A stretch of DNA of 64,000 nucleotides, from positions 1,302,001 through 1,366,000 of the forward strand of contig NW_024466413.1 in NCBI RefSeq assembly GCF_017591425.1. Direction: 5' to 3'. Source of the stretch: Ochotona curzoniae. Its lineage: Eukaryota; Chordata; Mammalia; Lagomorpha; Ochotonidae. The number at the start of each line of letters is the position of its first letter. The stretch's first letter is position 1. Shown here one piece after another: positions 32,898 through 43,839 of the stretch. A model generated the notes under the pieces. The model did no database searches. It was not told the DNA's origin and saw only the letters and a list, made by a program, of their open reading frames with translations. A program made the translations under genes and the position numbers.

Positions 32898-34830
32898 TAT
32901 GCCAGTTATTGTTGCCTAAGTGTTTGTGTCAGAGTTCTCTGGAAGACTTGTGGAGTTACTGGCTTGAGAGTCTGGAGTGGGACTCATGGTTTTGCTTTCC
33001 TAGCAAAGAGATACTGACAGTGCTGGTCTGAGAAACATGTGAGAAACACCTGCTGTGTGAACTCCCTCCAGTCATCAGATACAAAGAACAGGGGTGAGGG
33101 GTGGAAGCACAGTAAATGCTGTTGTATTACTGAATAAAAATTGGACCAAGTACAGTTGCCAGCAAAACCAATATGGGGCTTTCAAACCGATAGTGTCAAT
33201 GTGAGCTCATCTTCCTCAATGACTCATTGGGTGTTTGTTATAGTGAATCATATGCTATTAAAGAGGAAGAGGTAGCTTCCCACCAAGAAACTGTGTGTTA
33301 CCAGTTCCTGTTAATTCTAAATAAGAGGATGGCGAGCATCTTCCCAGGAAAATGTAATATTCTGTATGGTTTTCTTTAGGCAGTCAACCTTTATTTCCCA
33401 TGAAGCATTAATTCCCCAGAGACGTTCTGACAGTAAGTGCCAGTGTTGGATGATCAAGTTCATTGGGCCCCTGGGGCTGCACTTTCCCCTGAATAGCACC
33501 AGGGTCCTTGACTGTGACTGGGAGGTCAGCACTGCATACCTCAGAGGGTTTTTGATGGCTGTGTGAAATGAAATGTGGAGCTCCTCAGAGCAAGGTTCAG
33601 CATGTCTGTGCCAGTGGTGATAGAGTTTGTAACCCTTTGGCCCTTTTCCTATGTGCTTTTTCCCATGAAGGGCGAACAAGAGAGGGACTAAGGGTCGCTG
33701 AAAGTTGACTGCCATGAGCAACCAGTGCAATAGTTTGGCCAGCTCTGCCATTTCTTTGAAGGCTGAGGTTGTATGGGGTAGTGAGGCACTGGGGAAGATA
33801 CAGCTGTTGCTGTTGACAATGACTTTTAGCATAGACAGATCCTATTTGCTGGCCTGCCATGGGCTTTGACAGTAAATACCTTGAGATTGACCTTGGTGGT
33901 AGGCTATGGTCTTGCCTGTTTCCTGGGTGCACCTCGATGGCTTTCCCCTGGTGACCTGAGTATTCATTGCTCCGGGTGAACCTTTCCAGGTTTGTCAGAT
34001 TGGAATCCCATCTTGCAGAATCTGTGGAGTCCAGTTCTTGAGATCTGCTGCAATTTAATTTAGAGTGTAGTCTTTTGTATCTTCCAAGATGTTTTCCCAG
34101 AGGGAGCCCTTGCCACAGAGTTAAGGCCTAGGTGCCCGGCATGTCTGTGGTTTCTGCAGGGAGGTTGGGTCCTGAACCGTAGCAATGACTTTGTTCCCTG
34201 AGATCTCTTGGGGCTAAAGGAAGTGCGGCTTGAACTGCCTGCCAGGAGAGGGCCCAAGACTTCATTCTCTTCACTTCCCTCCAAGAATACCAGCTTTGGA
34301 CACCTTACCATTCATTCTGCTGGGAATCTTACTGCGTAGCTCGTGTTGTCCGTTACATAGTGGTTGGTAAATCAAGGCCAGAAGAAAGTGAGGTGACTTA
34401 ACAAAGAACATGCCACTAGAACATTCTACAGTGGGAAAGCAGCTCCAGGTCAGAGGAGCAAGAATTATTACTACAATACTCTTGTCAGAGAAAAATTAAG
34501 TAGCTCATAACATCCAGAAGTGTGTAGCAGGAATCCAGTCAGTCCTCTCGCCCTTTCTTTAAATCCTACTATACGCATGTTTCATGTTTTCAGTCTGCTT
34601 GGCATCCTCTTCTTGGTTTGTTTCTTGCCCAACTACATGATCCTTGTTTCTTTTGGCTGGGAAGCTTAGATGCCTGTTCAGCTGAGGTCAGGATCTGTCT
34701 GGAACTAGCACCCACCAGCTCCACTTCCCATGCTTGATAGAACATTCCCCTTTCCTTGCCAGTGCAGACACCTGGGCTCCATACAGACTACATTTCCGGT
34801 GTCAGTGATAAAATCAGGTATTGATCATTA
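32898..34830. other. Non-coding interval with the longest non-repeat minus frame
   Basis: No gene called. A 171-residue minus frame lies at 33317-33832. A second minus frame of 111 residues overlaps it at 33597-33932 in another register. I recognise no domain in either and see no repeat family here. It could be chance, or a decayed coding relic, and is discussed as a finding. Confidence 0.4.
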
Positions 34831-34834
34831 TTAG

Positions 34835-35040
34835 AGGTATCTACCGTGGATTCTTTGCTACATGTCAGGGGTCGTACAAAGTGCTCTGTATGGTGAATCT
34901 ATTCTACCTCTCAGCACTTGTCAGTCACCTCGTAGGTCAGTCCTCATGTTGCAGATGAAAACACTGAGCATGAGAGGACATTAGTGAATGACACAAGGTC
35001 ACATGCTAGAAAGGGGCAAAGCAAGAATTCTTGTGTCCTT
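34835..35040 (+). mobile_element. MIR, near complete
   Basis: Good plus-strand MIR order: 'tttgctacatgtcaggggtc' (ctgtgtgccaggcactgt), 'gtacaaagtgctctgtatgg', 'cctcatgttgcagatgaaaa' (ccattttacagatgaggaaa), 'cactgagcatgagaggacat' and 'acacaaggtcacatgctaga' (cccaaggtcacacagctagt), then 'ggggcaaagcaagaattc'. Confidence 0.75.
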
Positions 35041-35464
<424 letters not shown>

Positions 35465-35535
35465 AATTTTTATTATTTAAATTTTTGTTTGTTTGAAAGT
35501 CAGAAGACAGAGATAGAGATATTCAAGGATTCTTA

Positions 35536-35645
35536 AAAAGGCTCACAGAAAATGCAAATTATGAAAAAATAAGGTTTGGATGTCATCAATTTTCACACCA
35601 AAATGAATCTACTTTAACTCGACTTTCCACAAACTTTCTAAACTT
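35536..35645 (+). mobile_element. Unclassified short repeat, copy 1 of 2
   Basis: The text 'gaaaatgcaaattatgaaaa', 'aataaggtttggatgtcatc', 'aattttcacaccaaaatgaa', 'tctactttaactcgactttc' and 'cacaaactttctaaact' is matched, in reverse complement, by 60288-60387. It follows a CSINE-tail-like patch (35470-35520). I remember similar text in other mammals but cannot name the family. Confidence 0.55.
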
Positions 35646-36081
35646 CCTTATGTTCACACAGGCAATACTGAAGTTGAAAGGGTGGCATTTGGCATGGTGG
35701 TCAAAGTGTCGTTTGGGTAAGGAAGGTCCTATTAAAGGTGTCTGTGTGCTGGACACTTGCTGGGCTCTCCAGCCTCACTGCACATGCAGTACTGGTGCCT
35801 ACCTTGTCAATGAGTTGCCCCTTTCCTTAGGATGGACTCTGCATTGGGCATTGTAGGCATGATCACCGTAGGTCCTCAAGATGGACTTTGCTGAGCTTCA
35901 CTGTAGGAAATAAAGGTGTGAAGTGGTTTCATAGAGTATCTAAGCATAGTCTAGACATGAGTGTACCTGGTGGCCACAGCTGCCTTCTCCATGCTGCTTA
36001 TCAGGATGCCAGAATTCATAGAGAATGGTCTGTAATGTGCTTAACAGAGTGAATATATATCCAAAACAAGAGGTTTCTGTT

Positions 36082-36157
36082 AGTTTGCTTTTGCTGTGTG
36101 ACCCATTAGCCTAAGACTTGGTGGCTTTAGACAACTTTCAGTTTAGCTCCTAATTCT
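36082..36157. mobile_element. Old eutherian repeat (left part), host of the young CSINE
   Basis: 'gcttttgctgtgtgacccat' and 'tagcctaagacttggtggct' match '...ttgctgtgtaacaaattacc...' and 'aaaacttagtggcttaaa...' of the same unnamed family as 11575-11985. The element continues on the far side of the CSINE. Confidence 0.6.
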
Positions 36158-36499
36158 TTTTTTTTTTTTTTTTTAAAGATTTATTTTTATTATTTTTTCA
36201 TTGGAAAGGCGGATATACAGAGAGGAGAGACAGAGAGGAAGATCTTCCATCCGATGATTCACTCCCCAAGTGAGCGCAACGGGTCGATACTACGCCGATC
36301 CGAAGCCAGGAGCCTCTTCCGGGTCTCCCACGCGGGTGCAGGTTCCCAAAGCCTTGGGCCGTCCTCGACTGCTTTCCCAGGCCACAAGCAGGGAGCTGGA
36401 AGGGAAGCGGGGCTGCCGGGATTAGAACCGGCGCCCATATGGGATGCCAGGGCGTGCAAGGCGAGGACCTTTAACCACTTGCGCCACCGCGCCGGGCCC
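36158..36499 (-). mobile_element. Youngest CSINE, perfect 14-bp target duplication
   Basis: Full-length minus-strand CSINE (342 bases): an uninterrupted T run (poly-A of the element), 'aaagatttatttttattatt', 'ggaagatcttccatccgatg', 'gattcactccccaagtgagc', 'gcccatatgggatgccaggg', ending 'gcgccaccgcgccgggccc'. The target duplication 'tagctcctaattct' is identical at 36144-36157 and 36500-36513. About twenty CpGs survive, far more than in any other copy here, so it is the most recent insertion. Its head is derived from a tRNA and would carry the internal polymerase III boxes. Confidence 0.97.
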
Positions 36500-36740
36500 T
36501 AGCTCCTAATTCTAAGGGGAAGCAATTTGAACTGAGCTCGTCTGAGCGGAGCTACTCACTGGAACCAGTTGTGGCTAGTCTCAGCTGCGTTTGCTCAGAG
36601 CTCTGGAGCCCAGGGCAGGGAAAACTGTGACTGCCTCTCTAGGTTTGTCCTCTTGTAAGTCAGCCTACACTTACTGTATGGCAGCTAGGTTCTACTTGAA
36701 GCTGCTCTTGGGAACTTGCATGGAAATATTTTAATTGCAT
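36500..36740. mobile_element. Old eutherian repeat (right part)
   Basis: Continuation of the host element: 'agctcgtctgagcggagcta', 'gttgtggctagtctcagctg', 'agagctctggagcccagggc'. The join is visible once the CSINE and one target copy are removed. Confidence 0.5.
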
Positions 36741-36839
36741 TCTACAGACCAAAGCAAGGTACAGGACAATTCAGGATTGATGTGTAGAAATAGAATCCAT
36801 CTTCTGATGCAAGAGGAAGAATCCAAATAGATTGTTTTT

Positions 36840-37162
36840 AAAAAAAAGATTTATTTATTTGCATTGGAAAGGCAACTTTACAGAGAGAAGGAGAGACAGA
36901 GAGAAACATTTTCCATCTGCTGGTTCACTCTCCAAGTGGCAACAATGCAGAAGTTGACCCAATCTGAAGCCAGGGGCTTCTTCCAGGTATCTGAAATAGG
37001 TGCAGGGTCCTAAAGCTTTGGATCATCCTCTACTGCTTTCCCAGGCCACAAGCCAGGAGCTGGTTGGGTAAGTACAGTAGCTGGGATACAAACCAGCTCC
37101 CATATGGGATCCCAGCATGTGCAAGGTGAGGATTTTAGCCACTGAGTCTTTGCATCAGGCCA
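36840..37162 (-). mobile_element. CSINE
   Basis: Minus-strand CSINE: 'aaaaaaagatttatttattt', 'gcattggaaaggcaacttta', 'acattttccatctgctggtt', 'cactctccaagtggcaacaa', 'gggcttcttccaggtatctg', 'gctttcccaggccacaagcc', 'ctcccatatgggatcccagc', 'aggtgaggattttagccact'. Full length but mostly CpG-free, so clearly older than its neighbour at 36.2 kb. Confidence 0.92.
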
Positions 37163-37164
37163 CA

Positions 37165-40100
37165 AACACATTTCTCATGGTTTACTGTTAAAGTTAGATG
37201 TCAGTTTCCAAAGGTTAGCCCTGAAATGAATGCTGCAGGTTCCTTTGTAGGTAAGTGTAAAATTCAGTGAGACTGGATGGTTCAGGTAGGCCAGCTGAGC
37301 CAGGCAGCAAGAGGAATGAGAAGTGACTCTGGGACCAGGTCTTTGTTTCAGGTAGGAAGACATGAGATGCAGTACTGGATTCAGGGACTTGGCCTCAAGG
37401 AGGTAAAGTTCTGTGCACCCCCTGGAACCTCTGTTCCTGATGGCCCATCTGTCCTCATTTGATTAGAAGTAGTTGCTGCAGCTATGAGACCCTCCACTCT
37501 TCCCTGGACTTGGTTCAGTACTTGTGAATCCAGGCTGTGCTCCTATTTCTGGGAGCCCCTATGGTATTCATTCTGTGTTGCTGTTCAGCAGCCTTATCAC
37601 AGCAACCTCACATTTGTAAGATAAGTTTTGATAATAGGGATCTTCTCACTCTCCACTGACTTTATCAGCAGCCTGAGAGGAAGCAGTGCTCTCTTCATTT
37701 TGTAGCTTGGTTACTTGGGATTTGGAAATTGTACAGGCCACAGATTTAACATTGCCAAAAGGTTGTGGGTGCTGAGGCTAAACCTTTCTCATCCAAAATC
37801 TTGCAGTATTTTCTAGTATTTAAAAACTTGTCTCCGAAGTGGACTGCATGCTTCCCCATTGTGTGCAAAATAGCAGGATGGAAATTTCAGAATTTCTGTT
37901 TACCATTATTTAGTCATATATCTCTAGTAACTAGAATTCAAGTTGACCCTAAAAACCTTGCCTTGTCTACATGGCGAATAGTCATGAGTTTCACTCAGTA
38001 ACTGAGCTCTAAAGAACAAAGAGGTACCTGTAGTATAAACAGGCAATGTCATTCTTGTGTTGCAAGATGCAGCTGTTTGTGACTACCCAGTTGTGTGTAT
38101 CTGTAAATTGTTTCCTAGTTTCAATTACACAAACCCTCATGGAACTCAAAGGGAGCAATGAATCAAAGGCAATGTTGATAATGGAATTGAACGCAGTTAT
38201 CACACTAAGCAGATCCAACTAGTAGTAGGCTAAGAGATTTGAATGTTCCTAAAAGTCATTTTCTATATTTTAATCCATACTCTATATACTACATTTATAA
38301 GTAAATATACGTATTTGGGGGTGTATGTTTAAGAATGTTTGCATGATAACCATGCATTTCATCAATGGCTAGAGACTATTTTTTGGAAGATTGGTGACCT
38401 TGGTCATTGCATGTAGCTCTTTGTGCCAGCATGGACTTGAGAAGTGTACATTTTAAAGCACATATGTCACATCTGGATAATGGCATCGTCTTGTGATTGA
38501 ACATACGTGAGAATGGGATTCATGTCAACTACCTCTGTGGACAGGCTTGGGTATGGTTTGGGTAAAGGAAATTAGACCTCTCAAGGGAATGCAATGAGCT
38601 CTAAGATCATTGATTTCTGATCAGCCTAAAACATTCACGTTACTATCCACCAGCCCCCTGGATTTTATTTTCTAGAAACGATAGCCAGGCCAGGCATGAT
38701 GCCAGGCTTGTGTTTTACCAAGGGAGTCACAGAGTCACGTGATTATTGAGGCTCAAGCACTAAGGACATTTTTTGTTGTTGTTGCTCTGCTCAGAATCCT
38801 GTAGAATACATGCTAAGAATGAAATGTAATTACTTTAACCAGCAGGTGTTCCACGTAGATGGGATGGTATATTTCTAAGCCTGGTGGCAATAGGGGACCC
38901 TTGGGATTTAGTGTCAAGGAAAAGGAGTGATCTCCTGCTGTTAGTGAGGAAGCTGGGCCATTATTTGGTTGCAAGGTTCATGATCAGATGTGTGCAGCTG
39001 GGGTGGCAAAAATTAGGGTCAGTGATTGCAAGAGAGGAAGTCCTCTTCCTCAGATAGTGGCTGACTTTGGTCACTCCCATTCCACCTGAGTTCTCCAGTT
39101 GATGAGAAGTGCTCCTTGTCCCTCCATCTTGAGGCTTGAGCTCATTGTTGTCTGAGGTTTTGTGAGAGGCTGTGTTGGAAGTACATGGATACAGGACTCA
39201 GACTAGCACCTGATGCTTGCCATGATCCAGATGTTACTTGCTCTGAGCACGGTTATATCTATGAACATTTTTCATTTGCTGAAAGCACTCTGCCTTTCGG
39301 TGATGTTTCTTGTGTGCACATACTCAGCTGATTCAGATTCAGAAAATAGTTAAGATATGTTCTCAAAAGAAAATCCTTTCCTCAGATCAGTTTAAAAATA
39401 TCATGAAGCATTGCTTCTACTTTCAGCAGTAAGACCCTGCTTGTAGGGTCAGGCCTGAGTGAAAAGCCATAATCTGCCCATATGACTTCAGGGGACTTGG
39501 GAAAGTGTCTTGTAGACACACTGACCCTGCATTGTGTAACTGTGAAATGGTTACAGCAAGCCTACATCAGGAAGTGTTCAGTAGTGTATGTCCAGTAGGT
39601 GCTGTCTTCACTGTTTCCACATCCAGGACAACGCCATTTCTATTCTGCCTTAACACTCTCAGTGAAGCTGTTGTCCAAAAGGGTTGGTGTGACTACCTCA
39701 CTTTCCCTGACTGAACATTCCCTAGCTTCCTTTTGGTCTCCATCCTCTGCCCAGCACTCAAAACCTGAATTATTTGACCTGAAACGTCTTTATGTTTATG
39801 CTCAACATGTTCTTGACCTCCAGGGCCCTGGAATCTGCCTTGAGCATCCTAGCCTGAGTGAGGTAGGGGTGCTTTCAGGAAGCAGAACCTGCCTGAGAGA
39901 CCGCAGATGGTCACTGTGGCAGAGTGAGGAATAAGAAAGGCAGGGGGCAGGAAACAGAGGCTCTGAGTTTCTGTGTTTGTTTGCTGATGGCAGCAGTCTT
40001 TTATTAGACTTGAGGGTGTGCACATGCTGGTGTCCCTGTCACCAACTGCTCAAGAAGGAACTGTTAAAACGAATGTAGATGCTATCTCATGTGGCTTTGT

Positions 40101-40318
40101 CTTCTCTTCAGTAAATGCAAGAGGCTCTCATCTTAGGAACTTAGTATCGCCATGCCCAGCAGAGGGCCCGGCACATGCAGGAAAACACACTTAGATTACA
40201 GCTCAACAGCTCAATCTTACCCTTCCTTCTTTGAAAATATCAATTGTAGAGAGGCTGTGGGGGTCTGTGGAATGAGGTCGGTGGAGAGAAGGTCCTGCAG
40301 TCTTTGTGTCCTGTTGAA
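37165..40318. other. Non-coding interval, about 3.2 kb
   Basis: Mostly unique-looking AT-rich DNA. I see no exon-like frame, RNA gene or clear repeat. 37690-37770 has faint MIR wording. A 111-residue plus frame at 39599-39934 overlaps a shorter minus frame and has no domain. Confidence 0.4.
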
Positions 40319-40321
40319 GGA

Positions 40322-40494
40322 AGTGTTCCACAGTGTGTGGCCCATGGGCAACCAGCATCACCACTCCCTGGAGCTTGCTACAGCCATAGCTTTCTTCCCT
40401 AAGGCTCAGACCTCTGATTGTGCAGTCAGGGGATCAGGGTTTAACTTGTTCTCCATGTTGATCCTGGCTGGGAAGCACAGTCAACACTGCTGAA
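40322..40494 (+). mobile_element. hAT-Charlie relic, MER5A-like
   Basis: Colinear with MER5A: 'gttccacagtgtgtggccca' (gttctcaaagtgtggtccct), 'accagcatcaccactccctg' (cagcatcacctggg), 'gagcttgctacagccatagc', 'aggctcagacctctgattgt', 'ggggatcagggtttaacttg' and 'ttctccatgttgatcctggc'. It has no coding capacity. Confidence 0.7.
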
Positions 40495-40620
40495 AGAGTT
40501 TTGTGACACTCTGGTTCTTGGCTGTGTCATTCACTTGTCCAGAGAATGAAAATTCCACCTTGCAGATAAATTAGAGCCACGCTGGGTCTTAGATGTCAGC
40601 ACTTCTTAAATTTCTTAGGT

Positions 40621-40656
40621 GTTGCTTCTCAGCCTTTTGGCTAAGATCAAGTGTAG
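40621..40656 (+). pseudogene. RNU2 (pseudogene): U2 snRNA 5' fragment, retroposed pseudogene
   Basis: The first 36 bases of U2 small nuclear RNA: 'gttgcttctcagccttttgg' then 'ctaagatcaagtgtag'. Functional U2 begins ATCGCTTCTCGGCC and continues with stem-loop I and the branch-point region. Here sequence identity stops after 'gtgtag', before the branch-site recognition sequence. Two or three substitutions are visible in the first 14 bases. Flanks carry a near-perfect 11-bp duplication, 'atttcttaggt' (40610-40620) and 'aattcttaggt' (40657-40667), so it is a truncated retropseudogene, not a working gene. Confidence 0.9.
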
Positions 40657-40716
40657 AATTCTTAGGTAAGTCCAGGTTGCAGATGACTGCATTAGGATGA
40701 AATGAAGATTCATTGT

Positions 40717-41025
40717 TGTGGTGGGCGACTTAAGCCACTAACTGTGATACTGGCATTCTTTCTGAGTGCTTAGTAGAGTCCCAGCTGCCCCAGTTCTGAT
40801 CCAGACCTTTGCTAATGCACCTGGGAAGACAGCAGAGGATGGTCTGCGTGCTTGGACCTGTGCTGCCCACATGGGAGACTTCAGTGTAATTCCAGGCTCC
40901 TGGCTTTCAGCTGGCCAGACCCAGTCACTGCGGATATTTGGAAAGTGAACCAGCAGATGGAAGACCTCTGTCTCTCTGTCTCTCTACATCTATGACTTTC
41001 AAATAAAAACAAGTTTTAAAAGCAA
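40717..41025 (+). mobile_element. CSINE
   Basis: Plus-strand CSINE: 'gtgggcgacttaagccacta', 'gagtcccagctgccccagtt', 'gaagacagcagaggatggtc', 'cccacatgggagacttcagt', 'ggctcctggctttcagctgg', 'gtgaaccagcagatggaaga', 'cctctgtctctctgtctctc', 'tgactttcaaataaaaacaa'. The tail form (tttcaaataaa) is the older rabbit-like type. Confidence 0.9.
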
Positions 41026-41029
41026 ACCC

Positions 41030-42825
41030 TAATGTCAGATAATCTCAGCCTTTGTTTGCTTGCCTCTTTATCATAAAGAAAATGAGATCTGGATTTCATC
41101 TTCACTAGCACAATGGGAAGTCTTTGTCTACTACTAGGAGACTGGTACTCCTCCTTTATGCAGCCATCTGTAGAACTTCTCTGTCGGCTTGTTTTCAGGG
41201 CAAGAAAACAAAAGGGGGATTCTTATTTTATGCACAGCAACTTTTGCATAGGGACATGCTTTATAAATGAACAATTATAAAACCTGTTAATGCACGTGTG
41301 TGAGCCTTCAGTGCGTTCATGGCCCATTCGTGTCACAGACCATCATCTCTAATATTATGAAGCTGGGAAAGGGCTCACATACATCCTAGAAAATGAATTC
41401 AAATGGCATGTTCCATCTTAATTCAGACAAGGCTGTAAACTCAACTGATCTTCTTTAAAGTTTTTCATTAGTTGCCGCTCTGCTCAGATTCCTCTTTTGT
41501 GATTCCTCCATTCACTTTCTACATCATCAAGACTTCACAGAAGTTTGAAACAGTTTCGCTGATGTCTTTTGCCTCCATCCGCAGTACAGTCTCACAGTAA
41601 CAGCCTGCTGCTGCAGTTTGAGGTCAAAGCTCAAATGCTCACACGTATGCTAGGATGGAGATTGCCTTGGAACAAGTCTGTCTTCTTGCTATTGAAGTGA
41701 AAGCCATTGTGTTGTAAGTTACGCAATGCCTGAAAGGAAAATACATCTCATCCCACCTGACGCTCAGTGAGAGTCGACTCCCCTGTGGGCTGATTAGCTG
41801 ACTGGCCCTGATGTGCTTTAACAGACCCAGAAATCCAACTAGCTTGGTTCCCAGAGATCAATTAATTGATTTGTCTGGTTCTGTCAGAAGAAATCTTTTT
41901 GCTTTTTTTCATTCTCCCTTCTTCTTACTAATCCATGTTGAGATCCATTCTGTTACTTCCTGTGTTTTTGAAAGGGAGTGCAGGTCCTGAATGTTTGAAA
42001 GCCCAATTAAACGCTCAGTTTTGCAGGACATAGCAGGGACCTGGAGGGACTGGAGATCAGAGTGCAAGTGATCCTGTGAAGTGAACATAATGGGGTTTGC
42101 CAACCATATTTTCGTATAGACAACATCAGGATGTGAGAGGCCTGGACACGTTGTAGGAGTGAGGGATTTAATACAGTCCTGTGACTTGATGCTGTGCAAA
42201 TCATTCGGATCCCTTGATTGCCTTTAAGCCGTTTGAGTTAGGCTTATTGGCTACTTGCCATCAGGTTCTCCATCATGCAGTGTATGGATTTGCTGCTGCC
42301 TGAATCTCATCTCAGGAAGAGAAACCGCATAAGTATTATTTTAATACAAATTTTCTCCCCACTCTGTAAAAGGGCATTCTCATAATTAGGCTTGTGAATA
42401 CTGAATAGACTTCACTTACCGAGTGCTGATGTAGTTGAGTATCCTGGATTACCTACCTTTGCACTGATGATTGCTCTGTCCTACTTCTGTCTCACTTGGC
42501 TTTTAATTTGTGCCTTGGCGATCCTGCTGCTTTGAGCCTTTTATCATCTTAGCTCCTGGCTGAGGACATGCTTGGGCAGGTGTGTGGAGCAAAGGCCTCC
42601 CTAAGAGATGGACTGCTGCAGAGATGAAAATGCCTCTATGGAGCTTAGAGCCTCCCAGGGGGCCTCATCACCTTGGGAGAACCAAAGACAGAGTGGAAAG
42701 CCCCCGGGGCCCAGGTCCTTGCTAGTTAAGGTGCTTATTGGTCCTCTTCCAGAAGACGGTTCAAGGGCCTGTGGCCTTGACACAAGGTACAGTGGGAAAA
42801 AGGGCAATGTAGGAGATGCGGATCT
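41030..42825. other. Non-coding interval, about 1.8 kb
   Basis: AT-rich unique-looking DNA with no gene or firm repeat call. A 190-residue plus frame begins at 42608 and crosses the MIR at 42.83 kb. I treat it as chance (see the rejected list). Confidence 0.4.
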
Positions 42826-42827
42826 GG

Positions 42828-42925
42828 GCTGTTGCTCTGTTTGTTCTCTTACTCATGTGGTAGCCATAGGCAAGTTAGTAAACTTCTCTGATGTCACTTT
42901 CCTCATGTATTTTGCAGCATCTTTG
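42828..42925 (+). mobile_element. MIR 5' part
   Basis: 'tgttctcttactcatgtggt', 'agccataggcaagttagtaa', 'acttctctgatgtcactttc' and 'ctcatgtattttgcag' match MIR (ttactagctgtgtgaccttgggcaagttacttaacctctctgtgcctcagtttcctcatctgtaaaatg). Confidence 0.65.
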
Positions 42926-43328
42926 TCAGGTGGCAGTTATAGCATTGTGTTAATCAGAGATCATGACTCTGCATTGCAAGCCAAGATGACTAAATTCACG
43001 ATAACCTTCTGTCCCGTTGATTGCGACTGCAACTCTGGCAGACATCCTCGGTGTCTGAGTGTGGGACTGCTGATCTGGCCAGGTTCTGAGTGCATGTCAG
43101 GCAGGTGCTTTGCAGTCAGTTGTGCAAGTCCCCAGGGAGGGGCCTCCTTGTCAGGAGAGACCCAAGGGACTCCATGTTGATTCTCACTACCTTCGGGGGA
43201 GAAGGGATTCATTTGCTATTCTCTTGCTGGCTCTGTCCTGGGAATTCCGGAGCAATAAGAAAGGCAGCTGTGAATGCAAATGGCTCACAATGTAGTGTTG
43301 CAAAGAGCAATGTCAGAAATGGAACCAA

Positions 43329-43660
43329 GGGTGATGGCATTATTACTTGGAAGGTTAGGCCACCAGTTCAGTGCTGGGATTCCATATTGGAGTGCCAGTT
43401 CAGCACTGACCACTATGTTTCTGATTTGGCGGCATCCTAAGGCGCCTGGCAAGTACGTAGAGCCCCTTGCCAGCCATGAGGAAAATCAAGATGATATTCC
43501 TGGCTCCTGATTTTGACCTGGCCCACACCTGGTTGTTATGGCTGTTGGGGAGTGAATCAGCAGATAGGAGGACCTCTGTCTCTCTCTACTGTCTCTTTCT
43601 CTTCCTGTTTCTGTCTTTCCCTCTCTTGACGTCCCTTTGTTTCAAATAAATTAGAGATAG
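43329..43660 (+). mobile_element. CSINE
   Basis: Plus-strand CSINE: 'gggtgatggcattattactt', 'ggaaggttaggccaccagtt', 'gctgggattccatattggag', 'gatattcctggctcctgatt', 'gttggggagtgaatcagcag', 'ataggaggacctctgtctct', then an expanded CT-rich run and 'tttcaaataaatta'. Diverged, older type. Confidence 0.85.
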
Positions 43661-43661
43661 A

Positions 43662-43837
43662 AAATATGTGGCCTGCTGACCATCAAAGTCCCACAAAAAT
43701 TATTTGATCTGGTCCTGCAATGACAACTGTACGTTGTACTTGAAGTTCACTAAATCTGTATAGCTGACTGATTTTTAGGTTGATAATTTCACATGGCCTG
43801 CAAATGAATCCTGGCAGAAAAAAGGACCCCCTATATT
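43662..43837 (+). mobile_element. hAT-like repeat, copy 2 of 3
   Basis: Begins 'aatatgtggcctgctgacca', then 'acaaaaattatttgatctgg', 'tcctgcaatgacaactgtac', 'cactaaatctgtatagctga', 'ctgatttttaggttgataat', 'ttcacatggcctgcaaatga' and 'cctggcagaaaaaaggaccc'. It retains the left part best, complementing the copy at 12.9 kb, which retains the right. It sits directly after a CSINE tail. Confidence 0.65.
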
Positions 43838-43839
43838 TG

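Noticed and set aside
36158..36499. tRNA gene in the head of the CSINE
   Set aside because: The head is tRNA-derived but belongs to a SINE with body, tail and target duplication. It is not an independent tRNA gene.
40621..40656. Functional U2 snRNA gene
   Set aside because: Only 36 bases are present. The branch-site region and later stem-loops are missing, and target duplications mark a retropseudogene.
42608..43180. 190-residue plus frame, the longest outside tandem repeats
   Set aside because: It reads through a MIR at 42828-42925, has no recognisable domain, and its flanks show no exon features. Length alone is compatible with chance in a moderately GC-rich stretch.
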